This document shows positions 31,188-40,151 of a stretch of DNA of 55,955 bases, piece by piece (positions within the stretch are counted from its first letter, which is position 1; each line of letters begins with the position of its first letter). Position numbers and translations under genes: made by a program. Below the pieces are notes generated by a model. The model did no database searches and was not told the origin of the DNA. It saw nothing but the letters and a program-made list of their open reading frames with translations. Source of the stretch: Chromobacterium vaccinii (GTDB lineage: Bacteria > Pseudomonadota > Gammaproteobacteria > Burkholderiales > Chromobacteriaceae); the NCBI RefSeq assembly GCF_000971335.1, contig NZ_JZJL01000035.1, positions 1 through 55,955 on the forward strand. Reading direction: 5' to 3'.

Positions 31188-32201
31188 ATGTCCACCCTGA
31201 CCGAACTCCTCCGCCGCGCCGACGCGGCGCGCGCCGCGCTGATCGAGCGCCTGGCCGCCGAAGACACCAACTGTTACCGCCTGTTCCACGGCAGCGTGGA
31301 GGGCGTGCCCGGCCTCGCCATCGACCGTTACGGCGAGCAGATCCTGGCGCAGACCTTCCATAAGCCGCTGACCGACGCCGAGCTGGAGGAAATCCGCGCG
31401 CATTATCGCGAAGCGCTGCCGGAGCTGGCGCTGGTGTACAACGACCGCAGCGACGCCAACTCGCGCGTGAGCAACGCGCTGTCGCTGGCCGAGCAGGCGG
31501 TGGCCCAGCAAGACGTGGCCATCCGCGAAAACGGCGTCGCCTTCCATTACCAGGCGCGCCACAAGGGCCAGGACCCCTGGTTGTTCCTCGACTTGCGCGC
31601 CGCGCGCCGCCGCGTGATGCAGCTGGCCGAGGGCAAGAGCGTGCTCAACCTGTTCGCCTACACCTGCGGCGTGGGCGTGGCGGCGGCCAAGGCCGGCGCC
31701 AGCTTTGTGCTGAATGTGGATTTCGCCGAATCCAGCCTCAGCGTCGGCCGCGCCAACGCCAAGCTGAACCTGCTGGCCTCCCGGCCGCGCTGTCTGCACA
31801 GCGATGTCTTCGCCGCGGTGCGCCAGCTGTCCGGCATCGGCCAGCCGGACCGCGTGCGCGGCAAGAGGATGCCTCCCTTCCCCAAACTGGAGCCGCGCCA
31901 GTTCGATCTGGTGTTCCTGGACCCGCCGCGCTACTCCAAGAGCCCGTTTGGCGTGGTGGACCTGGTCAACGATTATCAGGCGCTGTTCAAGCCCGCTTTG
32001 CTGGCCACCGCGCCGGGCGGGATGCTGGTTTGTTGCAATAATGTTGCAGAAGTGGACGGCGACGCCTGGCTGGAAAGTTTGAAGCGCAGCGCCGCCAAGG
32101 CCGGCCGCGAAGTGCGCGCCGCCGAGTGGATCGTCCCCGACGAAGACTTCCCCAGCATTGACGGCAAACCCCCGCTGAAGATCGTTTTGCTTAGCGTTTG
32201 A
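31188..32201 (+). CDS. SAM-dependent methyltransferase, RlmI-like
   Basis: A 337-residue methyltransferase of the RlmI (23S rRNA m5C1962) / RlmK family. The first part (HGSVEGVPGLAIDRYGEQILAQ) is the small PUA-adjacent beta domain. Seen after it are VYNDRSDANSR, LDLRAARRR, the SAM-binding NLFAYTCGVGVAAAKAG (about 157-173) and the motif IV VFLDPPRYSKSPFG. It has no classical PUA domain, so it is shorter than E. coli RlmI, and its target could be rRNA or another RNA. The gene is followed by its own terminator and sits between two paralogous lipases. Confidence 0.8.
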   Translation: MSTLTELLRRADAARAALIERLAAEDTNCYRLFHGSVEGVPGLAIDRYGEQILAQTFHKPLTDAELEEIRAHYREALPELALVYNDRSDANSRVSNALSLAEQAVAQQDVAIRENGVAFHYQARHKGQDPWLFLDLRAARRRVMQLAEGKSVLNLFAYTCGVGVAAAKAGASFVLNVDFAESSLSVGRANAKLNLLASRPRCLHSDVFAAVRQLSGIGQPDRVRGKRMPPFPKLEPRQFDLVFLDPPRYSKSPFGVVDLVNDYQALFKPALLATAPGGMLVCCNNVAEVDGDAWLESLKRSAAKAGREVRAAEWIVPDEDFPSIDGKPPLKIVLLSV

Positions 32202-32213
32202 GACGCATTATCA

Positions 32214-32246
32214 AGAAAAAAAGCCGCGACCCAGTCGCGGCTTTTT
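32214..32246 (+). terminator. Rho-independent terminator
   Basis: AAAAAGCCGCGAC-cca-GTCGCGGCTTTTT, a perfect stem with a T-run, directly after the RlmI-like gene. Confidence 0.9.
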
Positions 32247-32432
32247 GCATAGTTTGAGACAAGACAACTAAGCGTGAAGTCAGTTTAATTGTTTAAAATT
32301 AACACTTTATTTTAAATGTAAACGACTGATATTCTGTTTGACAGGAAGCCCCGGCCGGCGCGGAGCCTTAGACGCGACCGGATGAAAACGACGGGCATTC
32401 CACACATAACAAACAAGGTATCGGGTGAATAC

Positions 32433-33767
32433 ATGAAACAAACCATCGTTCTGTCCCTGCTGGCGGGCATGCTGGCCTGCGCTCAGGCGCAGGCCCAGTC
32501 CGAACAGCCTCCCAGCGACGAACTGGACGGCGTGATCTCCGCCGGCAAGCCCTTGTCCGGCAGCGAGGCCCGCGCCGCCTCGGGCCAGGCCAAGCCGCAG
32601 CCCGGCAGCGCCACCTACACTTATCTGCGCTGCTATTACCGCAAGAGTCCTGCGGCCAACCAGCCGCAGACCGACTACGTGTGGGCCACCGATCCATCCA
32701 GCGGCGACTACTATCGCGTCAACGGCTACTGGTGGTCGGGCAGCTTCGTCGCGCTGAAGAACATGTTCTACAGCGAAACCAGCCAGGACACGCTGCGCTC
32801 GGTGTGCCAGCAGACGCTGGCCAAGCAGGGCGTCAACCGTCCGCTGGCGCTGTTCGCCGCCGCCAACAACGTGATGTCGTACAACCACACCATCTGGACG
32901 CTGGACAGCGCCAGCCAGGGCAATGCGATCAACCGCATGGTGGTGTTCGGCGACAGCCTGTCCGATACCCAGAACATGTACGGCGCCTCGCAATGGCGGC
33001 TGCCGGTGGCCAGCAGCTGGTACGTCGGCCGCTTCAGCAACGGCCGGGTCTGGGTCGAGCATCTGGCCGACCAATTGAAGCTGCCGTTCTACAACTGGGC
33101 GATAGGCGGTTCCGCCGCCGACAGCCACCTGGTGGTGCCGGGCCTGTTGCAGCAGGTGGATTCCTGGACCCAGTACATGCAGAAGGCGCCGGGCTACCGT
33201 CCGGAAAACACGCTGTTCACCATGCTGATCGGCGGCAACGACCTGCTCAATTACGGCCGCGCCGTCGATCAGGTGATCGCCGACCAGGGCAAGGCGCTGG
33301 ACAAGATCATCGCCGCCGGCGGCCGCAACATCGTGGTGCTGACGCTGCCCGACCTGTCGCGCACGCCGTCCGGCTCGGCCGGCGGCAAGGCGGCGCAGCT
33401 GGCGCAGCAGGTGAAGGACTACAACGCCAAGCTGGCGACGCTGGTGGCCAATCTGAAGCAGAAGCACGGCGCGGCGCTCAAGCTCAGCCTGTTCGACGCC
33501 TACGCCATGTTCAACGACCTGCTGACGAATCCGGCCAAGTACCAGGTGAGCAACACCACCCAGCCCTGCCTGAACGTGGCGGCCAACGCCAGCCTGCCCT
33601 ACATCTCGTCGCAGACGCCGCGGCCGGAGTGCGCCAACGCCGACGCCTACGTGTTCTGGGACAATCTGCACCCGACCACGCACACCCACGTGCTGCTGGG
33701 CCAGATGGTGGCCGACTTCCTGCGCCAGCAGAACCTGAACCTGTCGGCGCAGGCGCGCAGACGCTGA
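32433..33767 (+). CDS. Secreted GDSL lipase, thermolabile hemolysin/lecithinase type (copy 2)
   Basis: A 444-residue paralogue of the lipase at 29733, aligned over the whole length. Signal peptide residues 1-22 (MKQTIVLSLLAGMLACAQAQ). Then ATYTYLRCYYRK in the N-terminal domain, FGDSLSDTQNMYGASQW with nucleophile Ser, MLIGGNDLLNYG and the closing FWDNLHPTTHTH. Upstream is an AT-rich leader of about 180 bases; the ribosome site before the ATG is weak. Downstream is a clear terminator. The two copies differ by roughly 35 to 40 percent, so this is an old duplication. Confidence 0.88.
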   Translation: MKQTIVLSLLAGMLACAQAQAQSEQPPSDELDGVISAGKPLSGSEARAASGQAKPQPGSATYTYLRCYYRKSPAANQPQTDYVWATDPSSGDYYRVNGYWWSGSFVALKNMFYSETSQDTLRSVCQQTLAKQGVNRPLALFAAANNVMSYNHTIWTLDSASQGNAINRMVVFGDSLSDTQNMYGASQWRLPVASSWYVGRFSNGRVWVEHLADQLKLPFYNWAIGGSAADSHLVVPGLLQQVDSWTQYMQKAPGYRPENTLFTMLIGGNDLLNYGRAVDQVIADQGKALDKIIAAGGRNIVVLTLPDLSRTPSGSAGGKAAQLAQQVKDYNAKLATLVANLKQKHGAALKLSLFDAYAMFNDLLTNPAKYQVSNTTQPCLNVAANASLPYISSQTPRPECANADAYVFWDNLHPTTHTHVLLGQMVADFLRQQNLNLSAQARRR

Positions 33768-33792
33768 GCCGCCGGAGTTGAGGCTACCCGCC

Positions 33793-33823
33793 AACCGCAT
33801 GCCTTGCCGGCATGCGGTTTTTT
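33793..33823 (+). terminator. Rho-independent terminator
   Basis: AACCGCATGCC-ttgcc-GGCATGCGGTTTTTT after the second lipase gene. Confidence 0.9.
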
Positions 33824-33885
33824 GTCGCCGTCGTTTCGAGGATGAGGGCGGGTTCCCGCCGCATTCGAATGCCGCGCGGCCGGAT

Positions 33886-35127
33886 TCAGAAGCCGAGCTG
33901 GAACCGCAGCGCCAGGTACGCGCCGGAGACGGCCAGGGTCGCCAGGGTGATCGGCACGCCGACGCGGGCGTGGCGTTTCCAGTCGATGGCGACGCCGCGC
34001 CTGGCGGCGGCATCGACGACGATGATGTTGGCGATGCTGCCCACAATCAGCAGATTGCCCGACAGCGTGCTGACCAGCGCCAACAGCAGGCCGCTCGTCT
34101 CGTGATGGGCGACGGGCAACAGCAGCATCACCGCCGGGACGTTGGAGACAATGTTGGACAGCAGGAAGGTGGCGGCGAACAAGGGGCCGGGCTGCTCCAG
34201 CCGCACGCCGAGCGCGGCGAGGCCGGCGACGGTGTCCGATGGGATTCCGGTGCGCTGCAGCGCATGGTTGACGACGAACAGGCTCATGAACAGAACCAGC
34301 AGCTCCCAGTCGACCAGCCCCAGCATCTTGCGGGAATGCAGCTGGCGGCTCATCAGCAAGATGCCCGCGCCGATGAGCGCCATGTGCTCCCTGGGCCACG
34401 GCGCCGCCAGGAACGCCGCCAGCAGCGCCGCGGCGATGACGAGGCCTTTCGCGGTCTGCCAGCCATCGAAAGGCGCTCCCTCGCGCGGCGGCTCGGCGGC
34501 GGGGGGCTCGGCGGGGCCGGCATCCTGCCAGCGGCCGCCGGTCTGCCGGACGATCAACGCCCAGCATGCCAGCAGTCCGAATCCCACCGGGATGACGGCG
34601 GCCAGAAAATAGCCGCCGAAGTCCAGGCGCAGCGTCTGGCCGATCAGCATGTTTTGGGGATTGCCGATCAGCGTCGCGGCCGAGCCGATGTTGGACGCGC
34701 AGGCCAGCGCCAGCAGGAACGGGACTGGGTCCAGCCGGCGCTGCCTGCAGACGTCGATCAATACCGGGGCGACGGCCAGGCAGACGATGTCGTTGCTGAA
34801 CACCGCCGACAACGCCGCGCTGACGACGGTCAGCGCCGCCAAGAGTCCGGCGGGGCCGAGCGACAGGGTCGCCAATTTGCGGGTCACCCAGTCGTAGAAG
34901 CCGCCGAGGCGCATCTGCGCCGATACCACCATGAAGGCGAACAGTAGGATCAGCGTGGGCAGATGCATGGCGGCCACCGCTTGCTCGAGGCTCAGCGCGT
35001 TGACGCCGATCAGCGCGATCGCGCCGAGCAGCGCGACGCCGGTGCGGTCAAGCTGCAGGAACGGCAGTCCGCCGAGAATCATGCCGAGATAGACGATGAG
35101 AAAGATGGCGAGGATGGTCGTGGTCAT
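33886..35127 (-). CDS. SLC13/ArsB-type ion transporter permease
   Basis: About 413 residues with eleven or twelve hydrophobic segments, an anion permease of the CitMHS/ArsB/SLC13 superfamily. Two internal repeats are visible around FSNDIVCLAVAPVLIDVC (about 104-121) with ACASNIGSAATLIGNPQN (about 136-153) and around LLSNIVSNVPAVMLLLP with STLSGNLLIVGSIANIIV. The paired SNxxxxxxxxP elements are typical of this family. Substrate could be arsenite, sodium or a dicarboxylate; this cannot be told. An ATG at 35127 is used; one at 35148 is possible, and neither has a good ribosome site. Confidence 0.8.
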   Translation of the reverse strand: MTTTILAIFLIVYLGMILGGLPFLQLDRTGVALLGAIALIGVNALSLEQAVAAMHLPTLILLFAFMVVSAQMRLGGFYDWVTRKLATLSLGPAGLLAALTVVSAALSAVFSNDIVCLAVAPVLIDVCRQRRLDPVPFLLALACASNIGSAATLIGNPQNMLIGQTLRLDFGGYFLAAVIPVGFGLLACWALIVRQTGGRWQDAGPAEPPAAEPPREGAPFDGWQTAKGLVIAAALLAAFLAAPWPREHMALIGAGILLMSRQLHSRKMLGLVDWELLVLFMSLFVVNHALQRTGIPSDTVAGLAALGVRLEQPGPLFAATFLLSNIVSNVPAVMLLLPVAHHETSGLLLALVSTLSGNLLIVGSIANIIVVDAAARRGVAIDWKRHARVGVPITLATLAVSGAYLALRFQLGF

Positions 35128-35250
35128 GTCGTAAGCGCCGGCGCGCATCGGCCTGCGCGGAGGCGGGCCGAGCTTGGGAGTGGGAGAGGCGGCTGTTTCA
35201 TGGCGGCCGGGAGGCGGTTGCGCGCGCGCGGCATGTCCATGGCGAGGAGG

Positions 35251-36042
35251 CTACTGGTTGGCGCGCACCCAGCGGTGCCATTGCGAGAACAGTTCCGGCG
35301 TGATCGCGCCGATCACCGAGCGCTTCCACACCACGTCGGTCCAGTAGTCGTCGGTGTTGAGGCTGGCGAGGCGGGCGCCGGCCTCCTCGGCGATGACGGC
35401 GCCGGCGGCGTAGTCCCACAACCGCTGGCCGCCGTGCAGGTAGAGGTCGTAGCGGCCGGCGGCCAGGAAGCACCAATCCAGCGTGCTGGAGCCCATATTG
35501 CGCTGGCTGCCGCACGGCGCCACGCTGCCGATGCGGGCCGCCAGCTTGCCGGAGCGCAGGTATTTGACCTCGACGCTGGCGATGGCGTCGCCCATGCAGT
35601 TATTGATGGTTTTCAGCGGCAGCCGGTGGCCGTTCAGCCAGGCGCCCTGGCCGCGGCGGGCGTAGAACATCTCGTCCGACACCGGGTTGTAGATCACGCC
35701 CAGCTCGCTTTTGCCGTCCACCATCAGGCCGACCGAGATCGCGAAATAAGGCAGGCCGTTGACGAAGTTGGTGGTGCCGTCTATCGGGTCCACCACCCAC
35801 AGACCGTCGCGGTTGGCCGCCCACAGCGCGTCTTGCTCATCGCGCTCCATTTCCTCGCCCAGCACCGGATGGGGCAGGATGGCGGGCAGACGCCGCTGCA
35901 GTTCTTCCTGGCAGGCGAGATCGGCCTCGGTGAACAGGGTGCCGTCGTCCTTGCGGCTCTTGCCGACGCGCAGAAAGCGCGGCATCACCTCGCGGGCGGC
36001 CACGTCGCGTACCAGCTGCATCACCTGTTCTAGCACCTGCAT
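35251..36042 (-). CDS. Inositol monophosphatase family protein
   Basis: A 263-residue Mg-dependent sugar-phosphate phosphatase. Seen: TEADLACQEELQRRL, GEEMER at about 62-67 (metal-binding Glu), WVVDPIDGTTNFVNGLPYFA (about 82-101, metal-binding Asp pair), SSTLDWCFLAAGRYDLYLH and the closing LWDYAAGAVIAEEAGA. This is the IMPase fold of SuhB, HisN and CysQ. SuhB is about the same length, and a histidinol-phosphatase (HisN) is also possible. The ATG at 36042 follows GGGAGAAAAGG. Confidence 0.85.
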   Translation of the reverse strand: MQVLEQVMQLVRDVAAREVMPRFLRVGKSRKDDGTLFTEADLACQEELQRRLPAILPHPVLGEEMERDEQDALWAANRDGLWVVDPIDGTTNFVNGLPYFAISVGLMVDGKSELGVIYNPVSDEMFYARRGQGAWLNGHRLPLKTINNCMGDAIASVEVKYLRSGKLAARIGSVAPCGSQRNMGSSTLDWCFLAAGRYDLYLHGGQRLWDYAAGAVIAEEAGARLASLNTDDYWTDVVWKRSVIGAITPELFSQWHRWVRANQ

Positions 36043-36136
36043 CCTTTTCTCCCTGCGTGGTTTCCGCGCGAAAGCGGTTTGCCGAATGGAGCAAACCTAG
36101 CAAAATACCGGTATCAACAGCGACTTTCAATATCCG

Positions 36137-36862
36137 ATGCCAAGGTTTTATCTCGATGCCGATCTCGCGGTCGGCCAGCACCTGTCCCTGCCCGATGCTG
36201 TGGTGCGTCATATCCAAGTATTGCGGCTGAATGCCGGCGACGCCATCACGCTGTTCAACGGCCGCGGCGGCGAGCACCAGGCCGCGCTCTGTGCGGTGAT
36301 GAAGCGCGACGCGCAATGCGTGGTCGAGCGCTTCGACGACGTTTCACGTGAAACTCCGTTGTGGCTGGGCCTGGCCCAGGGCATTTCCGGCGGCGACAAG
36401 ATGGAGTTCACGCTGCAGAAGGGCGTGGAGATGGGGGTGTCGGTGTTCCAGCCCATCGCCGCCGGCCGCTCGGTGGTGAAGCTCAGCGGCGAGCGCGCCG
36501 ACAAGCGCGTCGCGCGCTGGCAGGAGATCGTGATCTCCGCCTGCGAACAGAGCGGCCGCAACACGGTGCCGCAAGTGCTGCCCATCCTGACGCTGAACGA
36601 ATGGCTGGCGCAGCGGCAAGAGGCCGATATCCGGCTGATCCTGTCGCCGCGCGGCGACAAGAGCCTGGCTCAACTGGCCGACAGGCCGGCGCGCAGTTGG
36701 CTGATGGCGGGGCCGGAGGGAGGTTTTTCCGCGCAGGAGGAAGACGCGGCGCTGGCGGCCGGCTGGACGCCGCTGAAGCTGGGGCCGCGCATCCTGCGCA
36801 CCGAGACCGCGGCGTTGGCGGCGGTGGCGGCGATGCAGGCGGTGTGGGGGGATTACCACTAG
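36137..36862 (+). CDS. rsmE: 16S rRNA (uracil1498-N3)-methyltransferase
   Basis: A 241-residue SPOUT-class methyltransferase. The N-terminal PRFYLDADLAVGQHLSL with HIQVLRLNAGDAI is the PUA-like domain. The knotted domain holds QSGRNTVPQVLP, then LSPRGDKSL, MAGPEGGFSAQE at about 195-206 and LGPRILRTETAALAA at about 216-230, the cofactor-binding trefoil. Length is normal for RsmE. The gene carries a perfect parS palindrome within its coding sequence at 36341. Confidence 0.92.
   Translation: MPRFYLDADLAVGQHLSLPDAVVRHIQVLRLNAGDAITLFNGRGGEHQAALCAVMKRDAQCVVERFDDVSRETPLWLGLAQGISGGDKMEFTLQKGVEMGVSVFQPIAAGRSVVKLSGERADKRVARWQEIVISACEQSGRNTVPQVLPILTLNEWLAQRQEADIRLILSPRGDKSLAQLADRPARSWLMAGPEGGFSAQEEDAALAAGWTPLKLGPRILRTETAALAAVAAMQAVWGDYH
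36341..36354. promoter_or_regulatory. parS-like ParB binding site 3 (perfect palindrome)
   Basis: GTTTCACGTGAAAC is the exact parS core in perfect palindromic form, inside the rsmE coding region. Confidence 0.8.
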
Positions 36863-36957
36863 GGCGCGCCATTCCGGCGAGGCGCCGGTCATGCCGTCGT
36901 GGGCGGGTGACAGGTGCTTGATTGGAGATGAGGCGCGTCGCTTCAGGGCGATGCGCC

Positions 36958-38172
36958 CTACAGGAAACGCAGCGGGTCGATGTGCCATTTCTCCGGCGAC
37001 TCGTGCTTGACGATGCGGTCGCCGCCGCCGAAGCCCATCTTGCGCGACAGGTCGACGATTTCCGGCGCGATGTGGGTATTGCTCTTGGTGCTGAAAAACA
37101 CCTTCACCTTGGGCGAGACCAGATTGTTGTCGTTCTGCTCGATCACCACGCCCAGCCGGCCGCTCTCCAGCCGCACCAGCGTGCCGATCGGATAGATGCC
37201 GATCACCCGCATGAAGGCCTGCACCAGTTCCGGGTTGAAATGGAATTTCGACCATTCGTAGATCTTGCGCAGCGCGTCGGTCGGCGACATGCCCTGGTGG
37301 TAACAGCGTTCGGAGGTGAGGGCGTCGTAGACGTCGACGATGGCCGCCATCTGTCCCAGCTGCGAAATCTGCTCTCCCTTCAGCCCGGCGGGGTAGCCGC
37401 TGCCGTCGTGGCGCTCGTGGTGCTGGCCGGCCACCAGCACCGCGGTTTCCGAGATGCCGCGGGTGGCGTGCAGAATTTTCTGGCTTTCCACCACGTGGCA
37501 CTTCATCACCTGGAATTCCTGCTCGGTCAGCTTGCCCGGCTTGTTCAGGATTTCGTTGGGCACCCTCATCTTGCCGATGTCGTGCAGCATGCCGCCGATG
37601 CCGGCGTGGTGTATCACTTCCTTGCTCATGCCCAGGCCGTTGCAGAAGCTGACCATCAGCGCGCCGACGCTGACCGAATGCTGGAACGTGTAGTTGTCCT
37701 TGTCCTTGATCCGGCACAGCGACAGCAGCGCGCCGCCGTTGCGCAGAATCGACTCGGTCAGTCTTTCCACTTGCGGCTCCACCTGCTCCAGCTCCACCTG
37801 CTTGCCCAGCCGGACGTCCTGCAGGATGTCGCGGACGATCTGGTTGGCTTCGTCGTGGATGACCCGGGCGCGGCCGAACTCCTCGGCCGCCTCCACGCGG
37901 CGGACCACCGTGCTCTCGCGGGAGGCGATTTCGCGCAGCTCGCTTTCCAGCTGCTTGCGCACTTCGCCTTCGCTGCGGGCGGAGGGCAGGTCCAGGCCCT
38001 TGCGAGTGTCGATGTAGACTTCGTGAATGCCGGCGTCGGCGATTTTCTGGATCTCGCTGTCGTCCTTCACTTTGAAGCGGTTGATCAGAAAAGGGTGGGA
38101 CATCCAGTCGCAGTTCAGGTCGTGGATGTACATGCCGACTTTTAGCTCGCTGACATCAATGCACTTGATCAT
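36958..38172 (-). CDS. DUF3391 and HD-GYP domain phosphodiesterase
   Basis: A 404-residue protein. The N-terminus ([17 protein letters not shown]-type start, about residues 8-24) is the DUF3391 domain common in front of HD-GYP domains. HD-GYP follows from about 145 to 330: [34 protein letters not shown], then [19 protein letters not shown] and [17 protein letters not shown], so HD, GYP and metal ligands are all present. It should hydrolyse cyclic di-GMP in the cytoplasm. It sits upstream of, and divergent from, the pyrimidine operon. Confidence 0.9.
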   Translation of the reverse strand: MIKCIDVSELKVGMYIHDLNCDWMSHPFLINRFKVKDDSEIQKIADAGIHEVYIDTRKGLDLPSARSEGEVRKQLESELREIASRESTVVRRVEAAEEFGRARVIHDEANQIVRDILQDVRLGKQVELEQVEPQVERLTESILRNGGALLSLCRIKDKDNYTFQHSVSVGALMVSFCNGLGMSKEVIHHAGIGGMLHDIGKMRVPNEILNKPGKLTEQEFQVMKCHVVESQKILHATRGISETAVLVAGQHHERHDGSGYPAGLKGEQISQLGQMAAIVDVYDALTSERCYHQGMSPTDALRKIYEWSKFHFNPELVQAFMRVIGIYPIGTLVRLESGRLGVVIEQNDNNLVSPKVKVFFSTKSNTHIAPEIVDLSRKMGFGGGDRIVKHESPEKWHIDPLRFL

Positions 38173-38348
38173 GGCGCTTGGCGGCCTGCTGCCGCGGAGT
38201 GGAATTCAGCAAATCGTCGCGGTGCGACGGATCGGGCCGCCGCCCTGGCGGACAAGGCGTCTTTTTTCAGCATCAGCCGGAGCGGGCGGATTTGCAAGAA
38301 TCCGGCCACCGAAGGCGATTGCCGCCGCCTCATTCCGGGGGCGAGGAC

Positions 38349-38378
38349 TTGCCGAAGGCGGCGATCATGGGATATATT
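38349..38378 (+). promoter_or_regulatory. Putative promoter of the pyr leader-pyrBI operon
   Basis: TTGCCG (38349-38354) and TATATT (38373-38378) separated by 18 bases fit a sigma-70 promoter. A T-rich CAGTTTTG follows at the likely start of transcription. Confidence 0.5.
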
Positions 38379-38405
38379 CCCGCAGTTTTGTTCGGAACGG
38401 ATGTA

Positions 38406-38525
38406 ATGAGACAAGCAGCATGGCAGCGAAGCGGCATCAGCGACACCCTGGCGGGCGGCGCGGCGGCGTTGCTGCGAGGCGCGGCCGTTCCCGACATTCC
38501 CGCATCCACGAGAAAAAGCCCCTGA
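38406..38525 (+). CDS. pyrL: Leader peptide of the pyrBI operon
   Basis: A 39-residue small gene starting [14 protein letters not shown] and ending TRKSP, whose stop codon lies inside the stem of the attenuator. Translation by a ribosome that follows RNA polymerase closely would melt the hairpin, as in the E. coli pyrBI leader, where UTP level sets the distance. The sequence is not similar to E. coli pyrL; the assignment rests on position and overlap. The ATG at 38406 follows a weak CGGA. Confidence 0.65.
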   Translation: MRQAAWQRSGISDTLAGGAAALLRGAAVPDIPASTRKSP

Positions 38526-38543
38526 CGACAGGGGCTTTTTTTT
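38513..38543 (+). terminator. Attenuator before pyrB
   Basis: AGCCCCTG-acga-CAGGGGCT flanked by A and T runs, with eight T, 33 bases before the pyrB start. The leader peptide's TGA falls within the left arm. This fits transcription attenuation. Confidence 0.85.
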
Positions 38544-38575
38544 CGCCCGCAACCGCCAACACGAGGAAAGCGACC

Positions 38576-39496
38576 ATGGCCAATCCACTGTACCGGAAAC
38601 ACATCATCTCCATACCCGACTTCAGCCGCGAGGAACTGGAACTGGTGGTGGACACCGCCGCTCGCCTCAAGCAAACCCCGCGCGGCGACCTGTTGCAGGA
38701 CAAGCTGGTGGCCAGCTGCTTCTTCGAACCGTCTACCCGCACCCGCTTGTCGTTCGAGACAGCGGTGCAGCGTCTGGGCGGCAATATCATCGGCTTCGCC
38801 GACGGCGGCAACACCAGCGCCAAGAAGGGCGAGACGCTGGCCGATTCGATCAAGATCATCAGCTCCTACACCGACGCGGTGGTGATGCGCCATCCGAAAG
38901 AGGGCGCGGCGCGGCTGGCCAGCGAGTTCTCGGCGGTGCCGGTGATCAATGGCGGCGATGGTTCCAACCAACATCCGACCCAGACCCTGCTCGACCTGTT
39001 CTCGATCCGCGAGACCCAGGGCCGGCTGGACGGCCTGACCGTCGCCTTCGCCGGCGACCTGAAGTACGGCCGCACCGTGCACTCGCTGGCGCAGGCTCTG
39101 TCGCTGTTCGGCGCGCGCTTCTACTTCGTGTCGCCGGAAGTGCTGGCGATGCCGGACTACATTTGCGAGGAGCTGGACGAGAAGGGCATTTCTTACACGG
39201 TGGCGGCCAGCCTGGAGGAAGTGATTCCCGAGGTGGACGTGCTGTACATGACCCGGGTGCAGCGCGAGCGTTTCGACGAGGCCGAGTTCCGGAAGATCCA
39301 GGGCCAGTACGCGCTGCGCGCCGACATGCTGAAGAACGCCCGCCCGGGCATGAAAGTGCTGCATCCGCTGCCGCGCGTCGACGAGATCGCGGTGGACGTG
39401 GACGCCACCCCGCACGCCTACTACTTCGAGCAGGCGAAGAACGGCGTTTACGCGCGCCAGGCGCTGCTGTCGCTGGTGTTGAACGAAACCGTGTAA
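38576..39496 (+). CDS. pyrB: Aspartate carbamoyltransferase catalytic chain
   Basis: A 306-residue enzyme that joins carbamoyl phosphate and aspartate, the first committed step of pyrimidine synthesis. Seen: [15 protein letters not shown] (about 49-63, carbamoyl phosphate binding), then [15 protein letters not shown] (about 129-143), [15 protein letters not shown] (about 160-174) and [11 protein letters not shown] with the aspartate-binding loop. ATG at 38576 with AGGAAAG upstream. pyrI begins 24 bases after this stop, so both chains are co-transcribed and form the allosteric holoenzyme. Confidence 0.96.
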   Translation: MANPLYRKHIISIPDFSREELELVVDTAARLKQTPRGDLLQDKLVASCFFEPSTRTRLSFETAVQRLGGNIIGFADGGNTSAKKGETLADSIKIISSYTDAVVMRHPKEGAARLASEFSAVPVINGGDGSNQHPTQTLLDLFSIRETQGRLDGLTVAFAGDLKYGRTVHSLAQALSLFGARFYFVSPEVLAMPDYICEELDEKGISYTVAASLEEVIPEVDVLYMTRVQRERFDEAEFRKIQGQYALRADMLKNARPGMKVLHPLPRVDEIAVDVDATPHAYYFEQAKNGVYARQALLSLVLNETV

Positions 39497-39520
39497 TCAG
39501 GCAAGCAAAGGACAAAGACC

Positions 39521-39979
39521 ATGCAATACACCCGCACCGTGGAAGCGCTGAAGCAAGGCACCGTGATCGACCACATCCCGGCCGGCGAAGGCGTCAAGAT
39601 CCTGCGCCTGTTCAAGCTGACCGAAACCGGCGAGCGCGTCACCGTCGGCCTCAACCTGGTCAGCCGCCACATGGGCAGCAAGGACCTGATCAAGGTGGAG
39701 AATGTAGCCTTGACCGAGGAACAGGCCAATGAACTTGCTCTATTCGCACCTAAAGCGACAGTAAACGTCATCGACAACTTCGAAGTTGTAAAAAAGCATA
39801 AATTGACCCTGCCTGACGCGGTGGAAGGCATTTTCTCTTGCCCTAATTCCAACTGCATTTCGCATAATGAGCCGGTTAAGAGCGTCTTCTACGTAAAAAC
39901 ACTGGGGCATGACACAAAAATGAAGTGCAAGTATTGCGAAAAGGTGTTCAGTAGGGATATTGTTGCAGAAGTGCGCTAA
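39521..39979 (+). CDS. pyrI: Aspartate carbamoyltransferase regulatory chain
   Basis: A 152-residue regulatory subunit that binds CTP or ATP and controls PyrB. The N-terminal [16 protein letters not shown] is the nucleotide-binding domain, and CPNSNC (residues 107-112) with CKYCEKVF is the four-cysteine zinc domain that contacts the catalytic trimer. Normal length. Its second half has a more AT-rich, less biased codon usage than pyrB, from about 39700. A terminator follows after 70 bases. Confidence 0.95.
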   Translation: MQYTRTVEALKQGTVIDHIPAGEGVKILRLFKLTETGERVTVGLNLVSRHMGSKDLIKVENVALTEEQANELALFAPKATVNVIDNFEVVKKHKLTLPDAVEGIFSCPNSNCISHNEPVKSVFYVKTLGHDTKMKCKYCEKVFSRDIVAEVR

Positions 39980-40048
39980 GTCGTACAAAGGATGAGATAG
40001 AGAAATATCAAGAAAACACTGCATTCGACAGTGGTTGTAAAAATAGGG

Positions 40049-40077
40049 AAAGCGCCGCGGGAGACCGCGGCGCTTTT
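40049..40077 (+). terminator. Rho-independent terminator of pyrBI
   Basis: AAAGCGCCGCGG-gaga-CCGCGGCGCTTTT after pyrI. Confidence 0.9.
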
Positions 40078-40151
40078 CATTTTTTGCGACTCGCAACCGG
40101 CTGATGCGGGAGAGCGGGTCTCCGGACGCGGTCGCGGGAGGCGGCCAAACG

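Noticed and set aside
29739-31799. Long minus-strand open frame opposite the first lipase
   Set aside because: Product is Arg/His/Gln-rich with no domain, and it spans two plus-strand genes.
32307-34046. Long minus-strand open frame opposite the second lipase
   Set aside because: It runs through a terminator and two well-supported genes; no similarity to known proteins.
36863-36957. Terminator or REP hairpin AGGGCG-atg-CGCCCT after rsmE
   Set aside because: A 6-base stem with no T-run; too weak to report as a terminator, though it may help to end rsmE.
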